Source: Treponema sp. (GTDB taxonomy: Bacteria; Spirochaetota; Spirochaetia; Treponematales; Treponemataceae). From it: DNA of 64,000 nucleotides. A model generated the notes under the pieces. The model was not told where the DNA came from, did no database searches, and saw nothing but the letters and a program-made list of their open reading frames with translations. The stretch is from NCBI GenBank assembly GCA_016290335.1, contig JAEETM010000001.1, positions 48,288 through 112,287 of the forward strand, written 5' to 3'. A program made the translations under genes and the position numbers. The first letter of the stretch is position 1, and each line of letters opens with the position of its first letter. Positions 10,501-17,666 of the stretch are shown here, piece after piece.

Positions 10501-10588
10501 AAAGGCTCGAAATTGCGAAAACTAAAATAATTGCAGCTATGGCAATCAAGAAGTTTCGCAAGGTCTTGTTAATTTTTATTCCTACCAT
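7550..10588 (-). CDS. Membrane-anchored extracellular solute-binding protein with large N-terminal beta-sandwich extension
   Basis: The 1012-aa product is more than twice the usual CUT1 binding-protein length. Residues 12-30 form an uncleaved-looking membrane anchor (NFLIAIAAIILVFAISSLL) without a lipobox. Two similar blocks follow (about 95-230 and 280-400), each with a GYYNIRMEY / GWYTISIKA-type strand and a CBM-like pattern (WRDGGPVKFDNRG; GQWIEWDMEIPENGWY). The family-1 binding-protein fold occupies about 555-990 (NGPDVVISIYSS, PETESFNLLFYRKDILEQ, TWEDLIEIL). It is first in the operon. No Shine-Dalgarno is visible; an extended -10 box ends 9 nt before the ATG, suggesting a leaderless or near-leaderless mRNA. 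The N-terminal domains as carbohydrate binders are an inference. Confidence 0.85.
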   Translation of the reverse strand: MVGIKINKTLRNFLIAIAAIILVFAISSLLPEKDFHEKYENVDFSSLKGSVSATKSYSEYLAEHPNAKSAKSTVNLDVFAYDEEASTGVHVENNYKGKDVVITDEDSTVTWNFDVPETGYYNIRMEYIGTPSRNVTIERSLKINGENPFSGAENLSFFRLWRDGGPVKFDNRGNNIRPSQVEIFDYQTAYFKNDLGYEVEPYRFYFTAGPNTISLTATNEPVAISKLSLVPVVTYDSYEQYLKKMPSNPDSYEGKPAVVKIQGENSVLRSDPSLFARYDRSSATTEPYSVKNTILNFTGGDSWKAPGQWIEWDMEIPENGWYTISIKARQLYQRGYLACRSVYIDGEIPIEDLKNVGFEYSTDWKLRTLAGADKKPFKFYFTKGTHKIRLEVTLGEVGSIINELQDSIFRLNQVYRTILVLTGTYPDAFRDYEIDKVYPNEVEAMHIESCRLYKLIDQFVAITGEKSDKIAPAETLAIQLEQFYKRPDKITQAFANFKDNITSLGSSLLTMTESKLDVDYILVQGANDKIKPVRAGFIKNAKHEVLSFFTSFFVDSASLGDVYEKGAEHLIEVWIVTGRDQSQILKNMVDDSFTPNSDIKVNVKLINQNSLLNAVVAGNGPDVVISIYSSAPVDYALRNADVNLMRFPDCEDVLTWFKPSAYVPYQYDGGLYALPETESFNLLFYRKDILEQLELEVPQTWEDLIEILPTLQGNNLTVGIPYPNIVTPDLSMFYSMLYQNGGQVYNPSGMKTVIDSEEGVAAFKVYTSLFNSYGLPVVYDFMSRFRTGEMPLGVANYSTYNTLVVGAPEIRGLWDFTYILGTEKEDGSIDRSNIAGTVCTMMIKKGINLDDLDLSNTKELVYSAYNGRTFEKGAVPGVDEKTWATVMKNENRIQDAWKFMKWWASTETQVRFGREMEAVLGSSARYATANVEALKQLSWKTAQIEVLEKSLDETIGVPEVPGSYYTPRHVVNGTRKVINEKDDARETLIDYARKINEELKRKRQEFNLPVED

Positions 10589-10744
10589 AATGTTACCATT
10601 ATATCATAACAAAAAATTTATGAAATAGGTAAAACGCTACAATTACAAAAATTTACATTTTTATAATAACTTTTTTCAATTTTTTAGCTTTTTTTAAGCT
10701 CTTTTTAAGTGTCTTTTTAGCCTTTTGAGACCATCCTTCAAGAT
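10589..10744. other. AT-rich intergenic spacer between the PspC gene and the transporter operon
   Basis: The 156-bp spacer holds the extended -10 box next to 10588 and, nearer the PspC stop, a stretch of repeated AAAAAG/CTTAAAA units on the minus strand. I see no good hairpin terminator. Translated, the A-rich part would read as an amphipathic Lys-rich helix, but no start codon precedes it. Confidence 0.5.
10598..10606 (-). promoter_or_regulatory. Extended -10 promoter element of the solute-binding protein operon
   Basis: On the minus strand TGATATAAT (TGnTATAAT) occupies 10606-10598 and the ATG begins at 10588, nine bases later. No convincing -35 is seen at 17 bp spacing. Transcription starting about 7 nt after the box would leave at most three bases before the ATG. 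Confidence 0.5.
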
Positions 10745-11068
10745 TTATTTTTTGAAGTACTTGTTGAACTCATCATCAGTATGAGGAGCCTTGCTTTCAG
10801 GATCTGATTTCTCAGAAGCAGAAGAATTGCGGGCTTCATCAGAATCAATATTTGCACTCTTCATATTTTCAACATCATCGTTATCTGAAACACTTGCTTC
10901 CGGCATTACCAGAGCAGCAATAAGATAAAGAATAACACCTACTCCCTTGAACAAAGCAACAAGACATACACAGATTCTTACGATTGTAGGGTCAATCTTA
11001 AAATATTCAGCAAGGCCACCACAAACACCAAAAAGCATTTTCTTATTTGATTTTCTAAGTTTTTTCAT
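10745..11068 (-). CDS. PspC-domain small membrane protein
   Basis: This 107-aa protein starts with the PspC signature: a basic N-terminus, the FGVCGGLAEYFKIDPTIVR motif (residues 13-31) and a hydrophobic helix (about 32-57). A charged Asp/Glu/Ser-rich cytoplasmic tail (60-107) follows. PspC-family proteins sense or respond to envelope stress in several bacteria; here the role is inferred from the domain and from the neighbouring PadR and HAAS/DUF4097 genes, which lie upstream on the same strand. A hairpin-rich 110-bp spacer separates it from the DUF4097 gene, so expression relative to the upstream genes may be tuned. An AGGAGAAT precedes the ATG. Confidence 0.85.
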   Translation of the reverse strand: MKKLRKSNKKMLFGVCGGLAEYFKIDPTIVRICVCLVALFKGVGVILYLIAALVMPEASVSDNDDVENMKSANIDSDEARNSSASEKSDPESKAPHTDDEFNKYFKK

Positions 11069-11090
11069 TTTCTATTCTCCTGAGTTTAAA

Positions 11091-11160
11091 GAAACGCGAG
11101 CAGTCGCGCAGCGTTTCATTGAATTGCATAATAGCAGATTTGGAACGTTTACGTTTCAAA
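11091..11160 (-). other. Two intercistronic hairpins between the DUF4097 and PspC genes
   Basis: Stem 1 is GAAACGC (11091-11097) with GCGTTTC (11111-11117). Stem 2 is TTTGGAACG (11139-11147), loop TTTA, CGTTTCAAA (11152-11160) with one mismatch. Neither is followed by a clear U-tract in the minus direction, so processing or attenuation is as likely as termination. Confidence 0.5.
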
Positions 11161-11178
11161 TCTTCCTTTTTTAGTTTA

Positions 11179-12135
11179 CTAAAATCTATGAAGCGCAATG
11201 TTTACGCTTCCCATACCGCAGTTTACAGAAAAATGATTGTCTTTTTTTACATCTGCAAACTTCTGGCATACACCGCTGTATTTTTCATCATTGAACTTGA
11301 ACTCACCAAGTCCAACTTTAACATCATAAGAGCACTCTTTTGCATCGCCCTGCAAATCAAGCTTGATTGAACCCATTCCGCAGTCGATATCTGAACGTCC
11401 AGTAAGCACACCTTCTACCTTAATGTTGCCCATTCCGCATCTGATATTTACATTGTTTCCGTGCACATTTTTAAGAACAAGACTTCCAGCTTCAACTTCA
11501 AAGCTACCCTTCTGACATTCAATGAAAACATCCTTTGTTCTGAAATTGCCTGCTCCAATAAGGATTTTACACTTATTTACTTTTGCTTTTTCCGGAACAG
11601 TGATTAAGATTCTTGGAACAATTCTGGTTACCTTTTCGTGATTCCAGAAATTAAGGACATTAAGCTTTTTAAGATTTTTTACAACGAGTGTACCTTCTGA
11701 ATCTATCCGGCAAAGGAAGTTATCCCTCATCACACCTCTTGTTTCTACAGAATACTTATCGCCGGAAACTAAAACTACATCAGCAGCACCAAACTGGAAC
11801 TCTATGCCTTTAACTTCAGATTCCTTAAACTGGAAGTACATTGCATCACTTCTTCCGTCCGAGTTAGATGCTTCTGCCTTTGATTTTTTACCTTCAGCAT
11901 CAGCTTCTTCATCAGCCTTTTTGCTATTTTTATCTGTTTCTACAAGCGCATTTGCAAACTTTTCGATAATTGAAGCGGCTACTTCTTCAGGACTACCAAG
12001 CTCCTTCATAACCTTTTCGTCATCGTTAGCTTCGTCAAAATAATCAGCGTAATACTGAAGAGCTTCTTCCTGCTCATCTACAGTAAGCGATTGAATGTTA
12101 CTCTTCAATGCCTTCATGTACTCTTCTCTAGTCAT
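11179..12135 (-). CDS. HAAS-domain (DUF1700-like) protein fused to DUF4097 beta-strand repeat domain
   Basis: The 318-aa protein begins with a HAAS-type helical domain (MTREEYMKALKSNIQ to about residue 65, including QYYADYFDEA and LGSPEEVAASII), the partner domain typical of PadR-linked signalling genes. A Ser/Lys/Asp/Ala linker (about 68-95) leads to a DUF4097-like repeated beta-strand domain (100-318) with recurring GMGxIKV / CGMGSVNI strands. No transmembrane helix is obvious, which differs from many HAAS proteins. Its first 8 bases overlap the end of the PadR gene, so the two are translationally coupled. By analogy to PadR-HAAS pairs it probably acts in envelope-stress regulation (inference). 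Confidence 0.8.
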   Translation of the reverse strand: MTREEYMKALKSNIQSLTVDEQEEALQYYADYFDEANDDEKVMKELGSPEEVAASIIEKFANALVETDKNSKKADEEADAEGKKSKAEASNSDGRSDAMYFQFKESEVKGIEFQFGAADVVLVSGDKYSVETRGVMRDNFLCRIDSEGTLVVKNLKKLNVLNFWNHEKVTRIVPRILITVPEKAKVNKCKILIGAGNFRTKDVFIECQKGSFEVEAGSLVLKNVHGNNVNIRCGMGNIKVEGVLTGRSDIDCGMGSIKLDLQGDAKECSYDVKVGLGEFKFNDEKYSGVCQKFADVKKDNHFSVNCGMGSVNIALHRF

Positions 12136-12448
12136 TTTTTTCTTCTCCTAAAAGTATTAAGTCTAGATTTTTTCTATAAGAAATCCATTCCCTTCTATAA
12201 TTATCCAGCAGAATCATTCCGTTGGAGGTGATTTTATAGTAGCGGCGATTTCTCCCCTGGAACTCCATATCGTACGTTTCCAAGTATCCGTCCTTTTGTA
12301 GGCGCCTTAAGACAGGATACAGCGTACTTTCTGAAACTTCCACAACATTTCGGACATCCTGCGTAATCTTATAACCATAGGTACCTTCACGCGAAACAAC
12401 GGAAAGAACAACGGCATCCAAAAGCGCAGAACCTGTTGTAAATACCAT
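12128..12448 (-). CDS. PadR-family transcriptional regulator
   Basis: This 106-aa protein is a minimal PadR winged-helix repressor. It shows LDAVVLSVVSREGTYGYKI and the recognition helix and wing ESTLYPVLRRLQKDGYLE (about residues 35-55), then RNRRYYKIT and a short C-terminal dimerisation helix. PadR proteins bind palindromes near their own promoters; a near-perfect palindrome overlaps the promoter here (12473-12501). AAGGAG lies eight bases before the ATG. The gene overlaps the HAAS/DUF4097 gene by 8 bp and heads the operon that also contains PspC. The effector is unknown. Confidence 0.92.
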   Translation of the reverse strand: MVFTTGSALLDAVVLSVVSREGTYGYKITQDVRNVVEVSESTLYPVLRRLQKDGYLETYDMEFQGRNRRYYKITSNGMILLDNYRREWISYRKNLDLILLGEEKND

Positions 12449-12472
12449 ATTACAACTCCTTTAATATCATTT

Positions 12473-12509
12473 ATACTTATATATTATATATAATATAGTA
12501 TTGTGTCAA
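12473..12509 (-). promoter_or_regulatory. padR operon promoter with overlapping palindromic operator
   Basis: A consensus -35 TTGACA lies at 12509-12504 on the minus strand. A TATAAT occurs at 12488-12483 (15-bp spacer) and a TAATAT gives 17 bp. The -10 region lies inside an 18-bp perfect palindrome (12480-12497), flanked by ATAC at 12473 and GTAT ending 12501, the ATAC...GTAT pattern common in PadR operators. Autorepression is the natural reading. Confidence 0.7.
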
Positions 12510-12641
12510 GAAAAATATTATATTTTTATAAAAAATTATTGCTTATTTTGGATTTATTATCAATCAAACACTCATTTCCCAACTCCTCAATCACTCATTT
12601 ATATAGAATCAACTATAAATATATGCTATTCTATACGTATC

Positions 12642-13334
12642 ATGGAAACTTTAGGGTGGATTTTTCTTGGCCTACTTACAGTAAGCCTGTTTTTGTTTAT
12701 TTTGGGGAGCATTAAGAACTGGGAGATTATGATTAAAATCTCCAGGATTTTCATAGTTCCGTTTACCTGCGTGATTATCCTGCTGTTTTTAAAGCAGCTG
12801 TTCCCGGATTCAAGACACATTTTTTTCCTTACGACTATTGCACTTACTCTTATTTCTCTTTGTGAGCTTTGTTTTTCTTTTGAAAGCCTTAAGTTTTTCA
12901 GATATTTCGGACGTTTCCTTTTTCTACTGAGTAACGCCGCCTGGATTGAGCTTTTTATTTCCACTTTTTATATTTACCGCCCGGCTCAGTGGATGAACAT
13001 TCTTTTTGCCGGCATATACTTTGTGATTCTTGTACTGCTTTTAATAATCTGCGGGAAAAACAAAATTGGAACTTATATGAGCATATTAATTGGTTATGCA
13101 AGCGTAATTCTGTTGAATTATTCGGCAATTATTACCTGGATTTTCAGCAAACGTGAATATGCAGTTTTTCTTACTACAGGAACTACAATTCTGCTTTTAA
13201 GCTTTATACTTTACGAAAAGCAGAAAACAAAGCCGTGGAAAATCAATGAAAGAATTGAGCTGATTATAAGGACTTTGCTTATAACATGTGCAGAAGCCCT
13301 TATAACGGCAAGCACGATTTTTATGATACGTTAG
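12642..13334 (+). CDS. Polytopic membrane protein of unknown function
   Basis: This 230-aa protein from METLGWIFLGLL is built of seven or eight hydrophobic helices with short loops and no conserved catalytic motif that I recognise. A longer reading frame back to about 12501 runs through the promoter region and looks untranslated. No Shine-Dalgarno precedes the ATG; an extended -10-like TGCTATTCT ends 9 nt upstream, so near-leaderless translation is possible. It diverges from padR and could be controlled by the same region. Its 3' end overlaps the dapB stop by 4 bp on the opposite strand. Confidence 0.7.
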   Translation: METLGWIFLGLLTVSLFLFILGSIKNWEIMIKISRIFIVPFTCVIILLFLKQLFPDSRHIFFLTTIALTLISLCELCFSFESLKFFRYFGRFLFLLSNAAWIELFISTFYIYRPAQWMNILFAGIYFVILVLLLIICGKNKIGTYMSILIGYASVILLNYSAIITWIFSKREYAVFLTTGTTILLLSFILYEKQKTKPWKINERIELIIRTLLITCAEALITASTIFMIR

Positions 13335-14110
13335 AAAATATCATCCCAGTCAAAGAGATTACCTTTTACAAGTTTACCACTCTTAAGACCGCTGTCGAGT
13401 TTTTCGAGGGCTTTTACTGCGCCATTGGCAAAACCTTCGCGGCTGCGGGCTGTATGGGTAAGTTCGATTGTGTCGGCAGTTCCGTCAAAGAAAACCTTGT
13501 GAGTTCCCGGGATGTTGCCACAGCGTGTTGAACTTACGTGGAGTTGGTTAGCTTTTGGTCGCTCGTGGAAGGCATCTGTAACAATTTCTGTTTTGCCAGG
13601 ATTTCCAGCCATAATGCGGCGGGCAACTTCAAGAGCAGTTCCACTTGGGCTGTCTGCCTTCTGATTATGATGAGCTTCCCATGTTGCAACATCGTATTCA
13701 GAGAACTCTGCCATAAGCTTTGCTGCTTCTTCAACAATCTTATAGAACATATTTACGCCAATAGAAAAGTTTGCTGAACTCATAATTGCACCGCCTACAT
13801 CCTTTGCAAGGGCAGCAACTTCGGCTTTTTTATCGTTCCAGCCGGTAGTTCCAACAACGAGCGGCAATCCAAGAGGAAGTAAAGCCTTAATGTTTCCCAT
13901 AACGGCAGTAGGATGAGAAAACTCAATTATTCCCTCTGCCCCGCTTGATTTTACGGCACGGGCAACAGCTTCTCCGTCTCCGGCAGCAACCTTTACACTT
14001 GCATCTTCTGCAATTACATCTATTGTAGCAACAACTTCATGACCGGCACGCTTTGCAGCAGCTTCAATCATGTGTCCCATTTTTCCATATCCTACGAGTG
14101 CGATTTTCAT
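13331..14110 (-). CDS. dapB: 4-hydroxy-tetrahydrodipicolinate reductase
   Basis: DapB reduces the dihydrodipicolinate-pathway intermediate with NAD(P)H in the DAP/lysine pathway. The 259-aa product has the N-terminal nucleotide-binding loop (VGYGKMGHMIEAAA), the EFSHPTAV and VGTTGW segments, and the catalytic/substrate motif EAHHNQKADSPSGTALE near residues 150-166 with the His-His pair and Lys. A GGAGGAAAAA ribosome site precedes ATG 14110. lysC lies upstream on the same strand, separated by a heptanucleotide repeat array, so both supply the same pathway though co-transcription is uncertain. Length is typical for the family. Confidence 0.95.
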   Translation of the reverse strand: MKIALVGYGKMGHMIEAAAKRAGHEVVATIDVIAEDASVKVAAGDGEAVARAVKSSGAEGIIEFSHPTAVMGNIKALLPLGLPLVVGTTGWNDKKAEVAALAKDVGGAIMSSANFSIGVNMFYKIVEEAAKLMAEFSEYDVATWEAHHNQKADSPSGTALEVARRIMAGNPGKTEIVTDAFHERPKANQLHVSSTRCGNIPGTHKVFFDGTADTIELTHTARSREGFANGAVKALEKLDSGLKSGKLVKGNLFDWDDIF

Positions 14111-14142
14111 TTTTTCCTCCTTAACACAACCTTTTCATTCAC

Positions 14143-14240
14143 CATTATGAATTACACATTACACATTACACATTACACATTACACATTACACATTACACA
14201 TTATGCATTATGAATTATGCATTATGAATTATGAATTAAT
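14143..14240. repeat. Heptanucleotide tandem array (CATTACA / CATTATG units)
   Basis: Fourteen consecutive 7-bp units with the pattern (C/A)ATTANN fill this span: CATTATG, AATTACA, six CATTACA (14157-14198), two CATTATG, AATTATG, CATTATG, AATTATG, AATTAAT. The array occupies most of the dapB-lysC spacer and its last unit overlaps the lysC stop codon. The same unit recurs in the array at 44744-44827. Confidence 0.95.
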
Positions 14241-15561
14241 TAAAATAAGCTCCATGCAAAATCTGAACGGTGCGGTCGGCTTCATCATCATCAACAATCA
14301 TACTGATATTAACCTTGCTTGCGCCCTGGCTTATCATCTGAACGTTTATGCCTTCATCTGCAAGAGCTGCAAAACCGCCGGCAAGAATAGCGCTTGAATG
14401 AGCAGCATCGCAGATAATTGTAACGATTGCCTTGTTTTTGCGAACAGTTACTTCACTCGCCTTTTTCAAATCTTCTACAAGCCCATCAAGGTTTTCTTTT
14501 GTATTTACTGTTAGCGAAACCGAAACCTCTGAGGTTGCAATTACATCTATGCTGATTCCCCATTTTAAGAAATTATTGAAAACATGGGCAAGAAAGCCTG
14601 CTGCGCCGAGCATACGGGAGCTTACTATATCGATAAGTGTGATGTGCTTTACGGTTGTAATTGCGCAAACCGGCGGCACTTTGCCTGTATGTTTTTCTAC
14701 GATGATTGAACCCGGACTTGAAATGTTATAGCTGTTTTTTACACGGACCGGTGTGCCGGTTTTACGAACAGGCATCATTGAACGGGGATGAAGAACCTGA
14801 GCACCGAACATTGCAAGCTCCTGTGCTTCTTCGTATGTTACTTCCGGTACAGGGCGGGCATCTTTTACTACGCGCGGATCGGTTGTCATAATACCGTCTA
14901 CATCCTTCCATGTCTGAACTTCTTCTGCGTGCATTGCGGCACCAATCATTGTTGCTGTAAGGTCAGAACCACCGCGTCCAAGCGTTGTGATGTTGCCAGA
15001 TGTATTTTTTGCGATAAATCCGGTTACAATCGGGATTGAGTTTGAATAGCCGTTTTTGTAGGCATTAAGATAATCTGGAATTGTTTCCCAAACTTCATCA
15101 AGGAGCTCAGCTGCCATGTAATTGCTGTCTGAAAGAATACCAATATCCCAGGCATCGTAAAACTGAGCAGGGATTCCCTCTTTTTCAAGAAAAGCTGCCA
15201 TCATTCGTACAGACATTCTTTCGCCAAAGCTTACGAGGTAATCGCGTGAACGTTTGCTTATTTCTTTGAGCATTGAAATACCGGTAAGCAGCTGTTTAAG
15301 TTCATCCAGAAGTGAACGGATTGTATCAATATTTATTCCGAGTTCAGCTGCAGTTTCTTCGTGAAGCTTTGCAACTCCCGCTACGTCAACGGTTCCTTCA
15401 ACGGCCTTGTCTGCCGCTTCCAAAAGATGGTCGGTTGTATCTCCCATTGCAGAAAGTACAACTACCGGACGTTTATCCTGATACGCCTTTATAATAGAAG
15501 CTACGTGCCTGATTCTTTCCGCATTTGCCACCGATGACCCGCCGAATTTCATTACAATCAT
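14236..15561 (-). CDS. lysC: Aspartate kinase (lysine-pathway type)
   Basis: Aspartokinase phosphorylates aspartate, the first step towards DAP, lysine, threonine and methionine. The 441-aa protein begins MIVMKFGGSSVANAERI (kinase KFGGSS motif), has TLGRGGSDLTATMIGAA near residues 205-220, and ends with two ACT regulatory domains (about 300-441; VNISMIVDDDEAD). It is monofunctional and of LysC length. I start it at ATG 15561, because GAGGTGG lies just upstream; a start at 15591 would add ten unrelated residues. The stop codon lies in the heptanucleotide array. Feedback inhibition by lysine is expected from the ACT domains but not provable here. Confidence 0.95.
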   Translation of the reverse strand: MIVMKFGGSSVANAERIRHVASIIKAYQDKRPVVVLSAMGDTTDHLLEAADKAVEGTVDVAGVAKLHEETAAELGINIDTIRSLLDELKQLLTGISMLKEISKRSRDYLVSFGERMSVRMMAAFLEKEGIPAQFYDAWDIGILSDSNYMAAELLDEVWETIPDYLNAYKNGYSNSIPIVTGFIAKNTSGNITTLGRGGSDLTATMIGAAMHAEEVQTWKDVDGIMTTDPRVVKDARPVPEVTYEEAQELAMFGAQVLHPRSMMPVRKTGTPVRVKNSYNISSPGSIIVEKHTGKVPPVCAITTVKHITLIDIVSSRMLGAAGFLAHVFNNFLKWGISIDVIATSEVSVSLTVNTKENLDGLVEDLKKASEVTVRKNKAIVTIICDAAHSSAILAGGFAALADEGINVQMISQGASKVNISMIVDDDEADRTVQILHGAYFN

Positions 15562-15593
15562 GATTCCACCTCGCAAGACTTGAATGTCCATTT

Positions 15594-15623
15594 TGTCATT
15601 GTCGGGCTTGCCCCGGCAATCTT
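15594..15623 (+). repeat. Dispersed 30-bp palindromic repeat, copy 1
   Basis: The unit runs TGTCATTGTCGG, a CTTG core, then CCGGCAATCTT. The arms form a short hairpin. It lies in the lysC/RNase spacer, in the orientation I call forward. Related copies are at 19795-19828, 28048-28077, 32767-32796 and 45925-45954. Confidence 0.8.
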
Positions 15624-15698
15624 GTATTATACGCTGATTATAGTGAATTACAGAGAGTTAGTCATCAGGATTTTTTCAGCTGTTTTTTTTGATTTTGT

Positions 15699-17639
15699 TT
15701 ACACCACCGCAAAGTTCACATTCTGCTCGACAATATCAATTTTGCCAGCCTTTAAGGTGCGGGTATCATTCAATTTTACATCATTGCAGGCTCGGATTGT
15801 GGCCTGCATGTCCAGGGTAGGAATCAGAAATAGTGCATCGTTACCGCGGCGGTCAATGCACACTCCTTCAAAAGTGAGTTCAGGGTTTTGGGTTAAATAC
15901 ACAAGCTTCCAGTGCATTTCGCTGAGGCGGGAAACCTGGCGGGCGGCAATACTGGCTGCATCTCCGGCGGCAACCCGTTCGAGCATTTCATCTTTGGGAA
16001 GAGGACGCCTTCCATCAATAAAAGCCCTGAGCTGCTGGTGTGAAATTAAATCTCCATAGCGGCGGAGGGGCGAAGTAACCTGACTGTAAAAGCTCACCCC
16101 AAGTCCTGCGTGTGGAGCCGGAGTAATACCCACCGAACGCTTGCGCATACACTTTACGCGAGCAAACTCCCCGGCCCAGCCATCTGGTAGGCTTGAAGGA
16201 AAATCCGGAGCTTCCTGGCTCACATACATAAAAGGCAGCTTGTTCTTAAACGCAAAACGGGCAGCACCTTCACCAGCCATTACCATCAGCTCGGCAATCA
16301 TATCATTGGATTCAAGGCGAACCTCAGGCTCAATCGTTACTTTTTTTGTTTCCCGGTTAACGCTGATGTTAACCTCTGGCATCTGAATAGTCACAGCTCC
16401 ATTTGCTTCCCGGCGAGCCTTGTTTTTACGTGCGATTTCAAAAAGCGGCTTTAATTCAGGCGACTCCTTCTGCTGTTCAGCCTGAGTATATGTCATTCGT
16501 TCAACATGCACCCTTGTTTTTAAAACCTCACAGGATTCAATCTGGCTGTTTTCATCAACCTTAATCTTAAATGAAAGCGCACAGGATGGATTTTTCAACC
16601 CCAGAGCATAATCTTCAAGACAGCTTTCTGCCAGCATACGTGAAGCACCTTCTGGAATATAAAGCGTAGTTCCCCTTCCCCGCGCTGCAATATCAATAGA
16701 AGAATCAGGCAAAACAGAAGATGCAGGATCTGCAATATGAACCCAAAGATATTCACCGTCAAATGCAACTGCATCATCCGGATCGGTAGAATGTTCACTG
16801 TCTATGGCATACGCAAGGCCCGGAACTTCCACTCGTTCTTCTTCCGGCATTGCACCAAGCTGTTCTTTGGCAGAATCAAAGCTGAACCCAAACCGCGTAG
16901 GATAAGGATTTTTTGTAAAATCCCAGATTCCAGTTTCTATTAAAAGCTTATGTGCCTTTTCCACAGTCTGACCGATTCCAGCCTCCTGCAAAACCTTACA
17001 CTTTTCGGTCCGATTCAAAGCAAAGGCTTCAACCTCGCCCATAAACTTTGCATCACCAGGTAAATCAAGCTTCCGATCTTTCAGTCGTTGTAAAAAAGCT
17101 GCCCTAATTTCGTTTTCATGCTCTTTTTCGTATTTTTTCTGATTAAGAGAATCGATTTCTGCCTGAGTACGCGGAACAAAAGCAATTCTTCCCTCTTTCA
17201 ATGCTTCTGCAACAGGAGCAAAATAAACTGCCCCGCAAACTGCCGCATAAAAAGCCCAGGCTTCATCAGCCGTAAAGCTACCAAGTGCATATTCAGCAAG
17301 TTCACTTAAAGATATTTCTGATGTTGCCGTAGATTCATCACTAAGCAAAAGCTCATACGTTTCCTGAATCTTAGTAAGAAAATCCGCAGAAACAGTGCCC
17401 CCGGAAAAAGAAATGTCCCCCGAATTATTTGCTAACTCAAGCACCTTTTCCAGCGACGAACACGGACCTTCATGAAGTACAACCACATCCTTTTCGCGTA
17501 CTTTCTGTTCACCGTACACCGCCTTTTTCCCGGTAGCAGTAGCCGGCTGTGTACAAAATCTTATTACATATTTATCGCCGTCTCGTTCTGAGATTACGGC
17601 AGGAGCATTCTTATATAAAACAACTGTATTTTTTTGCAT
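15699..17639 (-). CDS. RNase II-family 3'-5' exoribonuclease (RNB domain)
   Basis: The 646-aa protein matches RNase II in length. The RNB catalytic centre is visible at about residues 278-292 (AIDSEHSTDPDDAVAF), with the Asp cluster that binds two metals, followed by LWVHIADPASSV. Further conserved pieces are LYIPEGASRM, LMVMAGEGAA and TSPLRRYGDLISHQQL with the Arg that positions RNA. The C-terminal S1-like part is short. It degrades single-stranded RNA in the cytoplasm. No Shine-Dalgarno precedes the ATG; an extended -10 (TGCTAGAAT, 17654-17646) leaves exactly six bases before it, so the mRNA may be leaderless. Confidence 0.88.
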   Translation of the reverse strand: MQKNTVVLYKNAPAVISERDGDKYVIRFCTQPATATGKKAVYGEQKVREKDVVVLHEGPCSSLEKVLELANNSGDISFSGGTVSADFLTKIQETYELLLSDESTATSEISLSELAEYALGSFTADEAWAFYAAVCGAVYFAPVAEALKEGRIAFVPRTQAEIDSLNQKKYEKEHENEIRAAFLQRLKDRKLDLPGDAKFMGEVEAFALNRTEKCKVLQEAGIGQTVEKAHKLLIETGIWDFTKNPYPTRFGFSFDSAKEQLGAMPEEERVEVPGLAYAIDSEHSTDPDDAVAFDGEYLWVHIADPASSVLPDSSIDIAARGRGTTLYIPEGASRMLAESCLEDYALGLKNPSCALSFKIKVDENSQIESCEVLKTRVHVERMTYTQAEQQKESPELKPLFEIARKNKARREANGAVTIQMPEVNISVNRETKKVTIEPEVRLESNDMIAELMVMAGEGAARFAFKNKLPFMYVSQEAPDFPSSLPDGWAGEFARVKCMRKRSVGITPAPHAGLGVSFYSQVTSPLRRYGDLISHQQLRAFIDGRRPLPKDEMLERVAAGDAASIAARQVSRLSEMHWKLVYLTQNPELTFEGVCIDRRGNDALFLIPTLDMQATIRACNDVKLNDTRTLKAGKIDIVEQNVNFAVV

Positions 17640-17645
17640 GCGGCT

Positions 17646-17654
17646 ATTCTAGCA
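17646..17654 (-). promoter_or_regulatory. Extended -10 element directly upstream of the RNase II gene
   Basis: TGCTAGAAT reads on the minus strand from 17654 to 17646 and the ATG starts at 17639, so a start site seven bases after the box would coincide with the A of ATG. The corresponding -35 region falls in the T-tract of the upstream terminator. Confidence 0.55.
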
Positions 17655-17666
17655 GAAAAAAGGCAT

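Noticed and set aside
10657..10744. Lys-rich amphipathic reading frame after the PspC gene (KKTLKKSLKKAKKLKK pattern)
   Set aside because: It opens after a stop without any ATG, GTG or usable TTG before the Lys-rich part. It would require a frameshift from PspC, and homopolymer-rich A-tracts easily give such patterns.
12501..12641. N-terminal extension of the membrane protein at 12642
   Set aside because: The extension covers the padR promoter, has unrelated composition, and the -10-like TGCTATTCT lies within it. The hydrophobic protein begins naturally at METLGWIF.
14143..14240. Possible CRISPR array
   Set aside because: Units are contiguous 7-mers without spacers and there are no cas genes.
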